Source: an uncultured Fibrobacter sp. (GTDB taxonomy: Bacteria > Fibrobacterota > Fibrobacteria > Fibrobacterales > Fibrobacteraceae). From it: a stretch of 64,000 bases of DNA. The stretch spans positions 1 through 64,000 of the forward strand of contig CAMKNA010000006.1 of the NCBI GenBank assembly GCA_946414075.1, in the 5' to 3' direction. Under the pieces are notes generated by a model that worked only from the letters and a program-made list of their open reading frames with translations, searched no databases and was not told the DNA's origin. The stretch's first letter is position 1; each line of letters begins with the position of its first letter. Shown piece by piece: positions 55,112-64,000 of this stretch. A program made the position numbers and the translations under genes.

Positions 55112-56979
55112 TGGAACTGAAGAACATAAAGTCTCCGGAGGACATAAAGCATTGTTCTGTGGAGGAACTTTATAACCTGGCGTCCCAGGTCCGTGAGGCC
55201 ATCATTAGTCAGGTGGCTAAGCATGGTGGGCACTTGGCGTCCAGTCTCGGGGTGGTGGAACTGACCATCGCCCTCCATTACGTGTTTAACGCTCCCGAGG
55301 ACAAGATCGTGTGGGATGTGGGCCACCAGGCCTATGTGCACAAGCTTTTGACGGGCCGCTACGACCGGTTCGACACGCTCCGCCAGCAGGGCGGCATTTC
55401 GGGATTCTTGAAGCGCTGCGAAAGCGAGTACGACTGCTTTGGGGCGGGGCACGCTACCACCTCTATTTCTGCGGCTCTCGGCTTTGCCGTGGCCCGTAAT
55501 CATTTCAACCGCAAGAACAATGTGGTGGCAGTCATCGGTGACGGCTCCATGACCGGCGGTATGGCTTACGAAGCATTGAACAATGCTGGCATATCGAAGC
55601 AGAACATGACCATCATCTTGAACGACAACAAGATGAGCATCGCCCCTAATGTAGGGGGGTTCAGCAAGTACCTGAACAGGGTCATTTCGGATCCGGTCTA
55701 CAACAAGATGCGTTCTGACCTGGACCGCCTGATGACAAGGCTCCCGGGTGTGCTGGGAAGCCGGTTCCGCGACCTGTTCTTGCAGGTGGAGAATGCGGCG
55801 AAGAACGCCGTGAAGCCTGGCGCCTTCTTTGAAGACTTGGGTGTTCGCTATTTCGGGCCTATCGACGGCCACGACATCAACGAACTCATCATGATTTTGG
55901 AAAGGGTCAAGTCCCAGCCGGGCCCCTGCCTGGTGCATGTCTTGACCGAGAAGGGCCGTGGACTGAACGCTGCCGAGAAGAACCCGACCAAGTTTCACGG
56001 AACAGGACCTTTCGATCCCGAAAGTGGCTTGCCCCTTTCGCCGGGCAGCCCGAACCCTTCCCTTACCAGCGTGTTCGGACACACCTTGCTGGAGCTTGCC
56101 AAGAAGGACGATCGCATTATCGGCATTACGGCCGCCATGCCTACGGGTTGTGGGCTGGATATTGTGGCCAAGGAACTGCCCGACCGGGTAATCGATGTGG
56201 GCATTGCCGAAGAGCACGCGGTGACCTTTGCCGCGGGCCTTGCCTGCGATGGGGTGGTGCCTGTGGTGGCCATCTACTCCAGCTTTATGCAGCGAGCCTA
56301 CGACCAGATTATGCACGATGTGGCCCTGCAGAAACTGCATGTGGTGTTCGTGCTTGACCGTGCTGGCCTTGTGGGTGCCGACGGCCCCACCCATCATGGG
56401 ACTTTTGACCTGTCGTTCCTGCGGACTGTGCCCGGCATGACCATCCTTGCGCCTTCCAATGAGAACGAGCTTCGGGATATGCTGAAGGCCGCCATCGGCA
56501 TGGAAGGCCCTGTGGCCATTCGCTACCCACGCGGCACGGCTCTTGCCGAAAAGCTTTTGGAACTGCCTGCGACTGTGGATGTGAAACTTCCGAAGGTTTT
56601 GGAACAAGGTAAGGGGATCCTGCTTTTGGGTGCTGGCTTCATGACCAACGAGCTCAAGAAGACTGCCGAAGTGCTGCGGGCAGCGGGACATACCCCCACT
56701 CTCGTGGACGCCCGCCTGGTGAAGCCCCTGGATCCCGAGTGCTATAGAGATTTGTTCGAGAAGCACGATATCATCGTCACTCTTGAAGACAACACTGTGG
56801 TGGGCGGTTACGGCTCTGCCGTGATGGAGCTTGCCGCAGATCTTGGATATTCAGGCAAGAAATTCTTCCGGTTCGGAATCCCGGATAATTTTGTGGAGCA
56901 AGGTGAAATCAAGAACCTTTACAAACTCTTGAAGATCGATGGCGAGTCTGTCGCCAAACAACTGATGGAAAAACTATGA
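55111..56979 (+). CDS. dxs: 1-deoxy-D-xylulose-5-phosphate synthase
   Basis: HGGHLASSLGVVELTIALHYVF; VIGDGSMTGGMAYEALNNAG; DVGIAEEHAVTFAAGLA. Confidence 0.97.
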   Translation: MELKNIKSPEDIKHCSVEELYNLASQVREAIISQVAKHGGHLASSLGVVELTIALHYVFNAPEDKIVWDVGHQAYVHKLLTGRYDRFDTLRQQGGISGFLKRCESEYDCFGAGHATTSISAALGFAVARNHFNRKNNVVAVIGDGSMTGGMAYEALNNAGISKQNMTIILNDNKMSIAPNVGGFSKYLNRVISDPVYNKMRSDLDRLMTRLPGVLGSRFRDLFLQVENAAKNAVKPGAFFEDLGVRYFGPIDGHDINELIMILERVKSQPGPCLVHVLTEKGRGLNAAEKNPTKFHGTGPFDPESGLPLSPGSPNPSLTSVFGHTLLELAKKDDRIIGITAAMPTGCGLDIVAKELPDRVIDVGIAEEHAVTFAAGLACDGVVPVVAIYSSFMQRAYDQIMHDVALQKLHVVFVLDRAGLVGADGPTHHGTFDLSFLRTVPGMTILAPSNENELRDMLKAAIGMEGPVAIRYPRGTALAEKLLELPATVDVKLPKVLEQGKGILLLGAGFMTNELKKTAEVLRAAGHTPTLVDARLVKPLDPECYRDLFEKHDIIVTLEDNTVVGGYGSAVMELAADLGYSGKKFFRFGIPDNFVEQGEIKNLYKLLKIDGESVAKQLMEKL

Positions 56980-58223
56980 GCGAAGAAAACAAGACCCCGC
57001 GTACCATAAGGAAGACTTTGGACCGCAAGTTTGGCGTCAGCGAAAGTCGTGAAGAACGCCGTCCCCGCCGCGATGACAAGACCGGCGATGATAGGGAATT
57101 TGGCCGTGGCCCTCGTGGGGATCGCCCCCGTGGACTTCGCGAAGACGGGAGCAGGCGCGAAGGCCGCCCTGGCGAGCGGGGTTTTGACCGTGAACGCCGC
57201 CCCTTTGATCGCGAACGCCGTCCCCGTCGCTTTGACGACAAGCCTTTTGGACGTTCCGAACGCTTTGGTCGGTCCGACCGGCGTCATGATGGCGACCGTC
57301 CTTTCCGCGGGTTCGACAAGGTCAATAAGCCCATTTACCGTCAACGCCCGGAGCAGAAGTCCGAAATCAATGGCGACGAGACTTTGGATGAATCCGTATT
57401 GGAAGCCCGTGTGGCGGCTTCCGAAGCTCCCGAAGCTACGGCTTCCAATCCTCCCTGGTTCAAGAAGCTTTTGGCTCTCACCACGGAAAAGGGTCGTGAG
57501 CGCGAAGGTCGTTTCTTGGGCGAGGGCGTCCATGTAGTGAACGAACTGGTGACCAACCACCGCGAGCTGGTCATTGCTGTTTACGCCGTAGAAGGCTTTG
57601 AGGACAAGTCTTTGATGGACACCATCAACGAGGCGGGAATCACAGTCCATGAGATGTCTGCAGAAATGATGAAGCAGATTAGCTCTACGGTGACGCCCCA
57701 GGGCATTATAGCCCACTGCCGCATTGCCAATACCAAGCCTAATTACGAGTCCAGCCGCAGCGTGCTTACGCTGGTGGATGCCGTGCAGGATCCAGGTAAC
57801 TTGGGCACGCTGTTCCGTACCAGCCTTGGCTTTGGCTCCAATGGCATGATTCTCGGTCGTGGTACCGTCAGCCCCTTCAATCCGAAGGTGGTACGAGGCT
57901 CTTCGGGAACATTCCTGCGTGTTCCCTTTGAGTTTGATGTGGATCTGGTCGACCAGATTAACTTCTTGCGTAGCAAGGGCTACACGATTATTGCGACGGA
58001 CTTGCATGCCAAGCAGTCTCTGCGCCAGATTCCAGAACGCAAGCTCCGCAAGATGGCGTTCCTGGTGGGCAACGAGGGCGCTGGTACCAACCCCTACTTC
58101 ATTGAACTTGCCGACGAGACGGTGAAGATTCCCATGAGCAGCGAACTGGAGTCCCTGAATGTGGCGGTGGCACACGGCATTCTCAGCTACGAAGCGGCTC
58201 AGATTCAAGAGGATTTGAAGTAA
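56976..58223 (+). CDS. SpoU/TrmH family RNA methyltransferase with Arg-rich N-terminal extension
   Basis: DAVQDPGNLGTLFRTSLGFG; LVGNEGAGTNPYFIELADETVKIPMSSELESLNVAVAHGILSYE. Confidence 0.92.
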   Translation: MSEENKTPRTIRKTLDRKFGVSESREERRPRRDDKTGDDREFGRGPRGDRPRGLREDGSRREGRPGERGFDRERRPFDRERRPRRFDDKPFGRSERFGRSDRRHDGDRPFRGFDKVNKPIYRQRPEQKSEINGDETLDESVLEARVAASEAPEATASNPPWFKKLLALTTEKGREREGRFLGEGVHVVNELVTNHRELVIAVYAVEGFEDKSLMDTINEAGITVHEMSAEMMKQISSTVTPQGIIAHCRIANTKPNYESSRSVLTLVDAVQDPGNLGTLFRTSLGFGSNGMILGRGTVSPFNPKVVRGSSGTFLRVPFEFDVDLVDQINFLRSKGYTIIATDLHAKQSLRQIPERKLRKMAFLVGNEGAGTNPYFIELADETVKIPMSSELESLNVAVAHGILSYEAAQIQEDLK

Positions 58224-59119
58224 TGAACTTTCATGAGCTTCTAGAACAGCGTATCGCCAAGTGTGGTAATCCGGTCTGTCTGGGCATGGATCCAGTTTTA
58301 AAGCTTATCGATCCCTGCTGCCCTGATGGCTCTGCCGAAGACAAGATCAAGCGTTTCTATTCTGAGATTCTGGAATGCGCCATTAAGCGTAATGTGACGC
58401 CTGCGGTGGTCAAGCCCAATAGTGCCTACTATGAATGCGTGAGCGTGCAGGCCATGCTTGTGTTGCAGCAGTTGATTGCCGATTACAGGAGCGCTGGCAT
58501 CCCGGTGATTCTCGATGCCAAGCGTGGCGACATCGGCAAGTCCAGCGCGGCTTACGCTACCGCCGCCTATGATGTGTACAAGGCTGATGCTGTGACGGTT
58601 TCTCCCTGGATGGGCTCTGATTCGGTTGGCCCCTTCATCCGTGAGAATTCCGAAGGAAACGGCGCCTATGTGTTGCTCCGTACAAGCAACAAGGGTGCCC
58701 ACGATTTTCAGGACATGAGCGTTGTCCGCAGTGATGACCCTCGCGACAAGGCGGAGGCATTCTATTCCGTTGCCGATAAGATTATGGAATGGGATGGAAA
58801 CCTCGGTTACCTGGGTGCTGTCGTTGGGGCTACCCACCCCGAGGAATTGGAAAAGATTACGGCCTACTGTGCCGCCAACAAGCACGAGATCCCCTTCTTG
58901 ATTCCAGGAGTGTCCATTCCGGGCGTGCCGGGTGGTCAGGGTGGCGATGCCAAGACGGTTCTGACTGCCATTGCAAACGGCGGTGGCAAGCGCAAGTTCC
59001 ATGTGCTCAACAGTTCCAGCGGGTTGAATTTTGCCTACCAGCGTAGCGGCAATCCGGCAAACTTTGCCAGCGACTGCATCGAGGCTCTGGAAAAGCTTGC
59101 GGAGTCCTGCGTCTTATAG
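58223..59119 (+). CDS. pyrF: Orotidine 5'-phosphate decarboxylase
   Basis: CLGMDPVLKLID; VILDAKRGDIGKSSAAYATAAYD; LIPGVSIPGVPGGQGGDAKTV. Confidence 0.95.
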   Translation: MNFHELLEQRIAKCGNPVCLGMDPVLKLIDPCCPDGSAEDKIKRFYSEILECAIKRNVTPAVVKPNSAYYECVSVQAMLVLQQLIADYRSAGIPVILDAKRGDIGKSSAAYATAAYDVYKADAVTVSPWMGSDSVGPFIRENSEGNGAYVLLRTSNKGAHDFQDMSVVRSDDPRDKAEAFYSVADKIMEWDGNLGYLGAVVGATHPEELEKITAYCAANKHEIPFLIPGVSIPGVPGGQGGDAKTVLTAIANGGGKRKFHVLNSSSGLNFAYQRSGNPANFASDCIEALEKLAESCVL

Positions 59120-59123
59120 AGTT

Positions 59124-59987
59124 ATGCGTTACCTGATTTGTCTCATCTTGGCTGTTGCGGTCATTGCATTTGCGTTCCATTACGCGAAACCCTTGCCCAG
59201 TACCAACTTTGATGAGTCGTTCTTGCCCAAGGCCGACTATGTGAAGTATATCGCTGCGGGTAATGACGCGTCGGTGGCGGGATTGTTTTGGATTAAGGGT
59301 CTTACGGAATTAGGTGATAGCTTTCTGTCGGGCAAGGAATATGCCTACCTGAGTCATGTGGCCAACCTCTGTACGGAACTAGATAGCCTATTCTATACGC
59401 CTTATTATTTTGTGAGTGCCGTGACCCCTATGGATACCAGGGACACGACGGATTATGCGGTAATGCGTCGTGCGCTCAGGATTTATCCGGAACAGTGGAG
59501 GCTTGCAGTGGCGCACGCCTTGCGCTTGTCAAAAGGGCCGTTCCCCAACAAGACGGCCGCGGCCAATGTAATGCGGCCTTATTTTGATAGCCCCGACACG
59601 ACGATTCCTTCTCACATCCGCACCATATACAGGACTTTCGAGCTGGATACCATGCAGACGGAGATGGCCGTAGAGATGGTGCTGAACGATGTGATGCAAC
59701 CTCGCTTCAAAAAATTCCGTGCGAGCTTCTATAACAAGACATATCGCGTTCTCGGTTATCGGGGGAGAAAGACTGGTGCGGATTCAACGGTGTTTAATGA
59801 GATATCCAGAACCATCGACTTGTTTGCCGATGGAAAGATTGCACCAGCCCAGGCATACAACCACCTGCTTCAGCTGAAAAAGCCCGAAGAAGTTAAGCCC
59901 GCCTCCGATTCTACGGCGACGACCCTATCCGCCGCAGATTCATCTGCAGTTGCTGACACATCTGCGACGATTTCGGCGCCGAATTAA
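59124..59987 (+). CDS. Hypothetical membrane-anchored protein
   Basis: N-terminal TM; ORF with genome codon bias; no family recognised. Confidence 0.6.
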   Translation: MRYLICLILAVAVIAFAFHYAKPLPSTNFDESFLPKADYVKYIAAGNDASVAGLFWIKGLTELGDSFLSGKEYAYLSHVANLCTELDSLFYTPYYFVSAVTPMDTRDTTDYAVMRRALRIYPEQWRLAVAHALRLSKGPFPNKTAAANVMRPYFDSPDTTIPSHIRTIYRTFELDTMQTEMAVEMVLNDVMQPRFKKFRASFYNKTYRVLGYRGRKTGADSTVFNEISRTIDLFADGKIAPAQAYNHLLQLKKPEEVKPASDSTATTLSAADSSAVADTSATISAPN

Positions 59988-60001
59988 ATCCTTGCTCTGA
60001 A

Positions 60002-60772
60002 TTATTTACCGCAACGCTTCGCGTTATTCGGGAGACCCATCAATTCAAAGGCGTTCCTGCAACGGAGCCTTAGGTCATCTTTTTCTTTCTGCGGAGTGCT
60101 CTTGAGTAGGGAGCGTTCCCAGAGGATGGTGGCCGTCATGTAGGGGTAGTTGCCCTTGATGGATTTTTCTTCTGCTGCTTTATAGAAAGACTCTGCGTCG
60201 GAATTCCCTAGCAGCCTGGAAACATTTGCGGCCGTATAGGCGTAAAAGCCCGCATCGTCGTCACTGTTCTTTGCGGTCATCTTTAGTGCCTGCTTGGCGT
60301 CGTCTTCACGCTTGTTGGCGGCATAGGCGATGGCACAGCTTGAATAGAAAGAAGCCTTCAACGCTTCGTCGCATTTTTTTATGTCGGAATCACCAAGGGA
60401 CCTGCAAATTTTTTCGCCGTCACTGAACTTTTCCCTTGCGTTGGCCAGGGAAATCTTATTGATGTTGAACATCAGCTTTGTATTCTCGTCCATCGCTTCC
60501 TGACGGATGACGCTGAGCAGGGAATCTGCGAAGTCTAGGTCCAGGCTCATGATTCGGATTTTCGCCATGGAGTTGAGAACACGCCCTTCGGCAGCCAAGT
60601 CTGCTTCCTTGCGGCTGGCCAGGAGAGCACGCTCCAGCTGGCCGTAGCCCTTGGCAAACTTTCCTTTGGTAAGGGACTTTTGGGCGCGGAAGGCCAACAC
60701 CGAGGACTCGGAAGCAAGGCTCACTCCCGAGAAAACAAGGATAAGGATCAGGGCGAAGAGTCTATTTACCAT
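60002..60772 (-). CDS. Hypothetical secreted TPR-like helical protein
   Basis: Signal peptide MVNRLFALILILVFSGVSLA; helical repeat character. Confidence 0.55.
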   Translation of the reverse strand: MVNRLFALILILVFSGVSLASESSVLAFRAQKSLTKGKFAKGYGQLERALLASRKEADLAAEGRVLNSMAKIRIMSLDLDFADSLLSVIRQEAMDENTKLMFNINKISLANAREKFSDGEKICRSLGDSDIKKCDEALKASFYSSCAIAYAANKREDDAKQALKMTAKNSDDDAGFYAYTAANVSRLLGNSDAESFYKAAEEKSIKGNYPYMTATILWERSLLKSTPQKEKDDLRLRCRNAFELMGLPNNAKRCGK

Positions 60773-61773
60773 AGGGTCTCCACCATGAAGGGTATGCTGT
60801 CGCGGTTGGGCATGTTCCGGTTGACAATCCACATGTTGGAAACACCTTCCATCAGCTCGTCCGCGTTCTGCAGGGTGTTCTCCGTACTTTCCATGAAGTC
60901 CGAAAGCCCAATGGTGATTTTCCCGAGTTCGGTAATCATGTCGTCTGCGCGTCCCACTGTACCATCAAGCTTGCCCATGAGAGCGTCCACCTTTCCGGGC
61001 AGGGGCTTCAGTTCCGTCATCATGCCGGAAACATCGTCCATCATGCCGGAGACATTGCTCATCACATTGTCCATCCGGTTTATGAGGGGCGGGACGGTCA
61101 ACTGCAAGGTATCCATCAGGTCCGAAACCTTGTGAATGGCTCTTGTTCCGCTAAGAGTGATGTCGTCCAGACGGACAAGCTGTCGGTTCAAGTTGTCGTA
61201 GAGGGTGCGGGAACCGAACAGGGCGCCGATAGTGGTTCCCGTATCCATGGCCATGGATACCAGGGTATCGGCGGCATCGATAAGCTGGTTCACGCGGCCC
61301 AGCAGTTCGTTGGCCGTCTCCAGCACGGTCTCGATATCCTGGGCCTTGCCTGGCGGCAAGAAATCCCCGTTTTCCAGCACACGGCCTTTCCCGCGCTTGA
61401 CATCGATGTTGACCACACGGGCCGAAATCACGTTCTGGTCGCGGATGGCGTACACCTGGGCGCTGTCGGTAATCCAGTTCTGGAACTGCTTCCGGAGGGT
61501 GAATTCCATATAAACGCCATCGCCCTCGATCTTCATGTCCGAAATCTGCCCCACGTCCACACCGCTAATCTGCACGCGGGTGCCGGGCCTAAGACCCAGG
61601 GCCTTGTCGAAGGTACTGTGGAGCTTGTACTCCTCCACGCCGATCATTCCGCTGGTAAAAAGCTTCGTATAGAGCACAAGTCCGAACACCATCACGGCAA
61701 CCGTAAAGAAGATACCGACCAAAAGGCCGGACATCTCCATCCAGTTTATCTGCTTGATGGGCTTGAACTTCAT
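60766..61773 (-). CDS. MCE/MlaD family protein
   Basis: N-term TM; LHSTFDKALGLRPGTRVQISGVDVGQISDMKIEGDGVYMEFTLRKQF. Confidence 0.9.
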   Translation of the reverse strand: MKFKPIKQINWMEMSGLLVGIFFTVAVMVFGLVLYTKLFTSGMIGVEEYKLHSTFDKALGLRPGTRVQISGVDVGQISDMKIEGDGVYMEFTLRKQFQNWITDSAQVYAIRDQNVISARVVNIDVKRGKGRVLENGDFLPPGKAQDIETVLETANELLGRVNQLIDAADTLVSMAMDTGTTIGALFGSRTLYDNLNRQLVRLDDITLSGTRAIHKVSDLMDTLQLTVPPLINRMDNVMSNVSGMMDDVSGMMTELKPLPGKVDALMGKLDGTVGRADDMITELGKITIGLSDFMESTENTLQNADELMEGVSNMWIVNRNMPNRDSIPFMVETLW

Positions 61774-61840
61774 GCGAAAAAATATAGAAACAGGTAGGCC
61801 GGCCCCCTTGTTCTTGGAATCCAAAACCTAATTTTGGAAT

Positions 61841-63028
61841 ATGGATTTTCTTGAATTTTTGAACAAATCGGTTACGCCGTACCATACGGTAGAGTGTCTC
61901 AGGCAGATTTTGGCTCCTGCTGGTGACAAAATAAGGCTTTTTGCCCGTGGTGGCGCCCTTATTGCGGTTAGGCCTCCTCAGGCTATAGACGGGGAATCCA
62001 GATTTAGGATTGCCCTTGCCCATACGGACTATCCGACCCTAAAGATTACCCCCAATCCGGACGGCTCGGCGGCTGGGGTGCGGACGCTCCATCCTGAAAT
62101 CTACGGAAGCCCCCTATTTACCAGCTGGCTTGACCGGGATCTCGGATATGCAGGTCTCTTGGCCTTTGAACAGGATGGCAAGGTGCAGACCACGCTGGTC
62201 CGTGGTGACAAGCTATTCCGCATTCCGCAGCTGGCGGTTCACTTGAACCGGAATGTGAACCAGGATGGTCTCAAGGTAAATCCCCAGACGGACCTGAATG
62301 TTCTATGGACCGCCGTAAGCGGGAAGGAGCTTTTTGTGGAGGCCTTGCAGGGGGCACTGCCAGATGGCGCCAGACTCCTGGATTTCGATATTCAACTGTT
62401 CGATGCCCAGCCGGCCCAATACGGCGGCTTTGAAGACGAGTGGATTTATTCGGGAAGGCTTGACAACCTGAGTAGTTGCCATGCCATCGTAGAGGCTTTC
62501 GCCGCCGCGGAACCTTCGAAAAGAGATTTCCAGGTGGCGGTCTTTTTCAATAACGAGGAAGTGGGTTCTACCACCCGCGAAGGGGCTGCCGGCAATTTCT
62601 TGAAAAGTGTATTGGATTCTTTAACTCCGGATTCCGAGTTCCGAACTCCAAATTCACTCGCCCTTTCCATTGACATGGCCCATGCCTGTCATCCAAGCTT
62701 TGGGAACAAGCATGAACCGAACCATGCCCCCGTTCTGGGCGGCGGTGTTGTGCTAAAGGCCAATTCTCAAAAAAGATACGCCAGCGATGTATATTCCTGC
62801 GCTCAATTCAAATTACTTTGCGAACAAAGTAATATCCCATACCAAGTCTTTGTTTCCCGCAACGACATGCCCTGTGGCTCAACGGTAGGCCCTGCGGTTT
62901 CGGCTAGTCTCGGAATCCCGACAGTAGATATCGGCGAACCTATGCTCAGTATGCACAGTATCCGCGAAATGACAGCGGTAAAGGATCACGGGGATATGAT
63001 ACGGCTCGTTTCGGCCTTGTTCCACTAA
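61841..63028 (+). CDS. M18 family aminopeptidase
   Basis: LAHTDYPTLKITPNP; VFFNNEEVGSTTREGAAG; MLSMHSIREM. Confidence 0.93.
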   Translation: MDFLEFLNKSVTPYHTVECLRQILAPAGDKIRLFARGGALIAVRPPQAIDGESRFRIALAHTDYPTLKITPNPDGSAAGVRTLHPEIYGSPLFTSWLDRDLGYAGLLAFEQDGKVQTTLVRGDKLFRIPQLAVHLNRNVNQDGLKVNPQTDLNVLWTAVSGKELFVEALQGALPDGARLLDFDIQLFDAQPAQYGGFEDEWIYSGRLDNLSSCHAIVEAFAAAEPSKRDFQVAVFFNNEEVGSTTREGAAGNFLKSVLDSLTPDSEFRTPNSLALSIDMAHACHPSFGNKHEPNHAPVLGGGVVLKANSQKRYASDVYSCAQFKLLCEQSNIPYQVFVSRNDMPCGSTVGPAVSASLGIPTVDIGEPMLSMHSIREMTAVKDHGDMIRLVSALFH

Positions 63029-63062
63029 TAGGATTGTATGAAATAGTTACATTTGCTAGTGC

Positions 63063-63512
63063 ATGTCTGCTACTAGGTTAAGAAAGCTTCTCGATGCATC
63101 TTCCCGTAATCGCTTACTGGGACAATTTTTGCGGTACATGGTAACAGGCGGCCTTGCGTTTGCCGTTGACTTTGGATTGTTTGCTGTTTGTCTTTATACC
63201 ATTGAATGGCACTATCTGGTTGCAAATTTGATGGGCCTTGTGGCGGGGCTGATCGTCAATTATGTTCTGAGTGTTGTGTGGGTCTTTGTCGCCTGCAAAA
63301 GGACATTGGAGAAGAATAGAGGCCTTGAATTTTTCCTATTCACTCTTGTGGGTATTGCTGGAATAGGCATAAATCAGTTGCTGATGTATTTGATGGTTGG
63401 CCAATTTGGTTGGAATGAGATGATGTCCAAGATAATAGCCGCGGGTTTGGTGTTAGTGTGGAATTTTGGTGCGCGAAAGTTCATGCTTTTTCGCGGAAAA
63501 AGAACGGCATGA
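63063..63512 (+). CDS. GtrA family membrane protein
   Basis: FLRYMVTGGLAFAVDFGLF; LVWNFGARKFMLF. Confidence 0.88.
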   Translation: MSATRLRKLLDASSRNRLLGQFLRYMVTGGLAFAVDFGLFAVCLYTIEWHYLVANLMGLVAGLIVNYVLSVVWVFVACKRTLEKNRGLEFFLFTLVGIAGIGINQLLMYLMVGQFGWNEMMSKIIAAGLVLVWNFGARKFMLFRGKRTA

Positions 63513-63527
63513 TTGGAGTCAGGGTCT

Positions 63528-64000
63528 ATGGCTGAAATGAAAAAAATCGCGGTCATTGCTGGTGCGGGTCCTGCAGGCCTGACGGCGGCTCTGGAACTGT
63601 TGCGCACGACCGATGTTAAGCCCGTAATTTTTGAGGCCGAGAATGTTATTGGTGGAATCTCCCGTACGGCACGCTATAATGGGAACCGCATGGATATCGG
63701 CGGCCACCGCTTCTTTAGCAAGAGCGATACGGTAATGGACTGGTGGCAGGGGATTTTGCCCCTGCAAGGTTCTGCAAGCAAGGACGACATCGCCATCGGG
63801 CGCAGCGTTCCGCTGGTACAGGGCGGACCGGATCCCGAGAAGACGGATTATGTGATGCTTTGCCGTAGTCGACTTTCCCGAATACTCTTCTTGCGAAAGC
63901 TTTTCGATTACCCGGTAAGCTTGAATGGCGACACCATCCGGAATCTGGGTCTGTGGCGCATGTTCAAGATTGGCATGAGCTATCTCAAGGTGCAGCTCTT
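63528..64000 (+). CDS. FAD-dependent amine-oxidase-like oxidoreductase (3' end outside window)
   Basis: [19 protein letters not shown]...[33 protein letters not shown]; open to window end. Confidence 0.88.
   Translation, partial: MAEMKKIAVIAGAGPAGLTAALELLRTTDVKPVIFEAENVIGGISRTARYNGNRMDIGGHRFFSKSDTVMDWWQGILPLQGSASKDDIAIGRSVPLVQGGPDPEKTDYVMLCRSRLSRILFLRKLFDYPVSLNGDTIRNLGLWRMFKIGMSYLKVQL

Noticed and set aside
55018-56766. 582-aa minus-strand ORF
   Set aside because: Antisense shadow of dxs, which has full family motifs; no recognisable protein on the minus strand.
56919-58208. 429-aa minus-strand ORF
   Set aside because: Shadow of the SpoU methyltransferase gene.
1-64000. CRISPR array, rRNA or tRNA genes
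   Set aside because: No regularly spaced repeats, rRNA signatures or cloverleaf-like tRNA sequences recognised in intergenic gaps; not exhaustively scanned computationally.

Overview
Gene-dense bacterial chromosomal window, most likely Fibrobacter or a close relative: four lipoproteins carry the Fibrobacter succinogenes major paralogous (FISUMP, TIGR02145) domain. Most of it is ordinary chromosome: purA, a Crp/Fnr regulator, metY, reverse-transsulfuration mccA/mccB-like genes, DinG-like helicase, lepB, hppA, ispA-like/dxs, a SpoU methyltransferase, pyrF, an MCE/MlaD gene, an M18 peptidase, GtrA. An accessory region at ~15.7-25.3 kb contains two ORF6N/PLD-like genes, a toxin-antitoxin pair and a 1648-aa exonuclease+RecQ+UvrD fusion. 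Main discoveries, read directly from sequence: (1) a textbook but apparently unannotated cysteine attenuator upstream of mccB-mccA: a 20-aa leader peptide MTTNFANICCWCHCRCRAGD, an intrinsic terminator and a complementary antiterminator; (2) an in-register promoter/operator (ATAG-N7-CTAT, 17 bp from TAGTAT) shared by that operon and metY, with metY having its own structured leader; (3) three dispersed ORF6N/RhuM + PLD-like genes, each with a perfect inverted repeat inside its coding sequence (compensatory changes between the two ORF6N copies) and a promoter-proximal terminator-like hairpin; (4) a duplicated leader RNA with compensatory changes upstream of one ORF6N gene and of the TA pair; (5) a RelE/HigB-like toxin interrupted by an in-frame amber codon. 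No rRNA, tRNA or CRISPR array was recognised. All family calls are by eye, with no database search.
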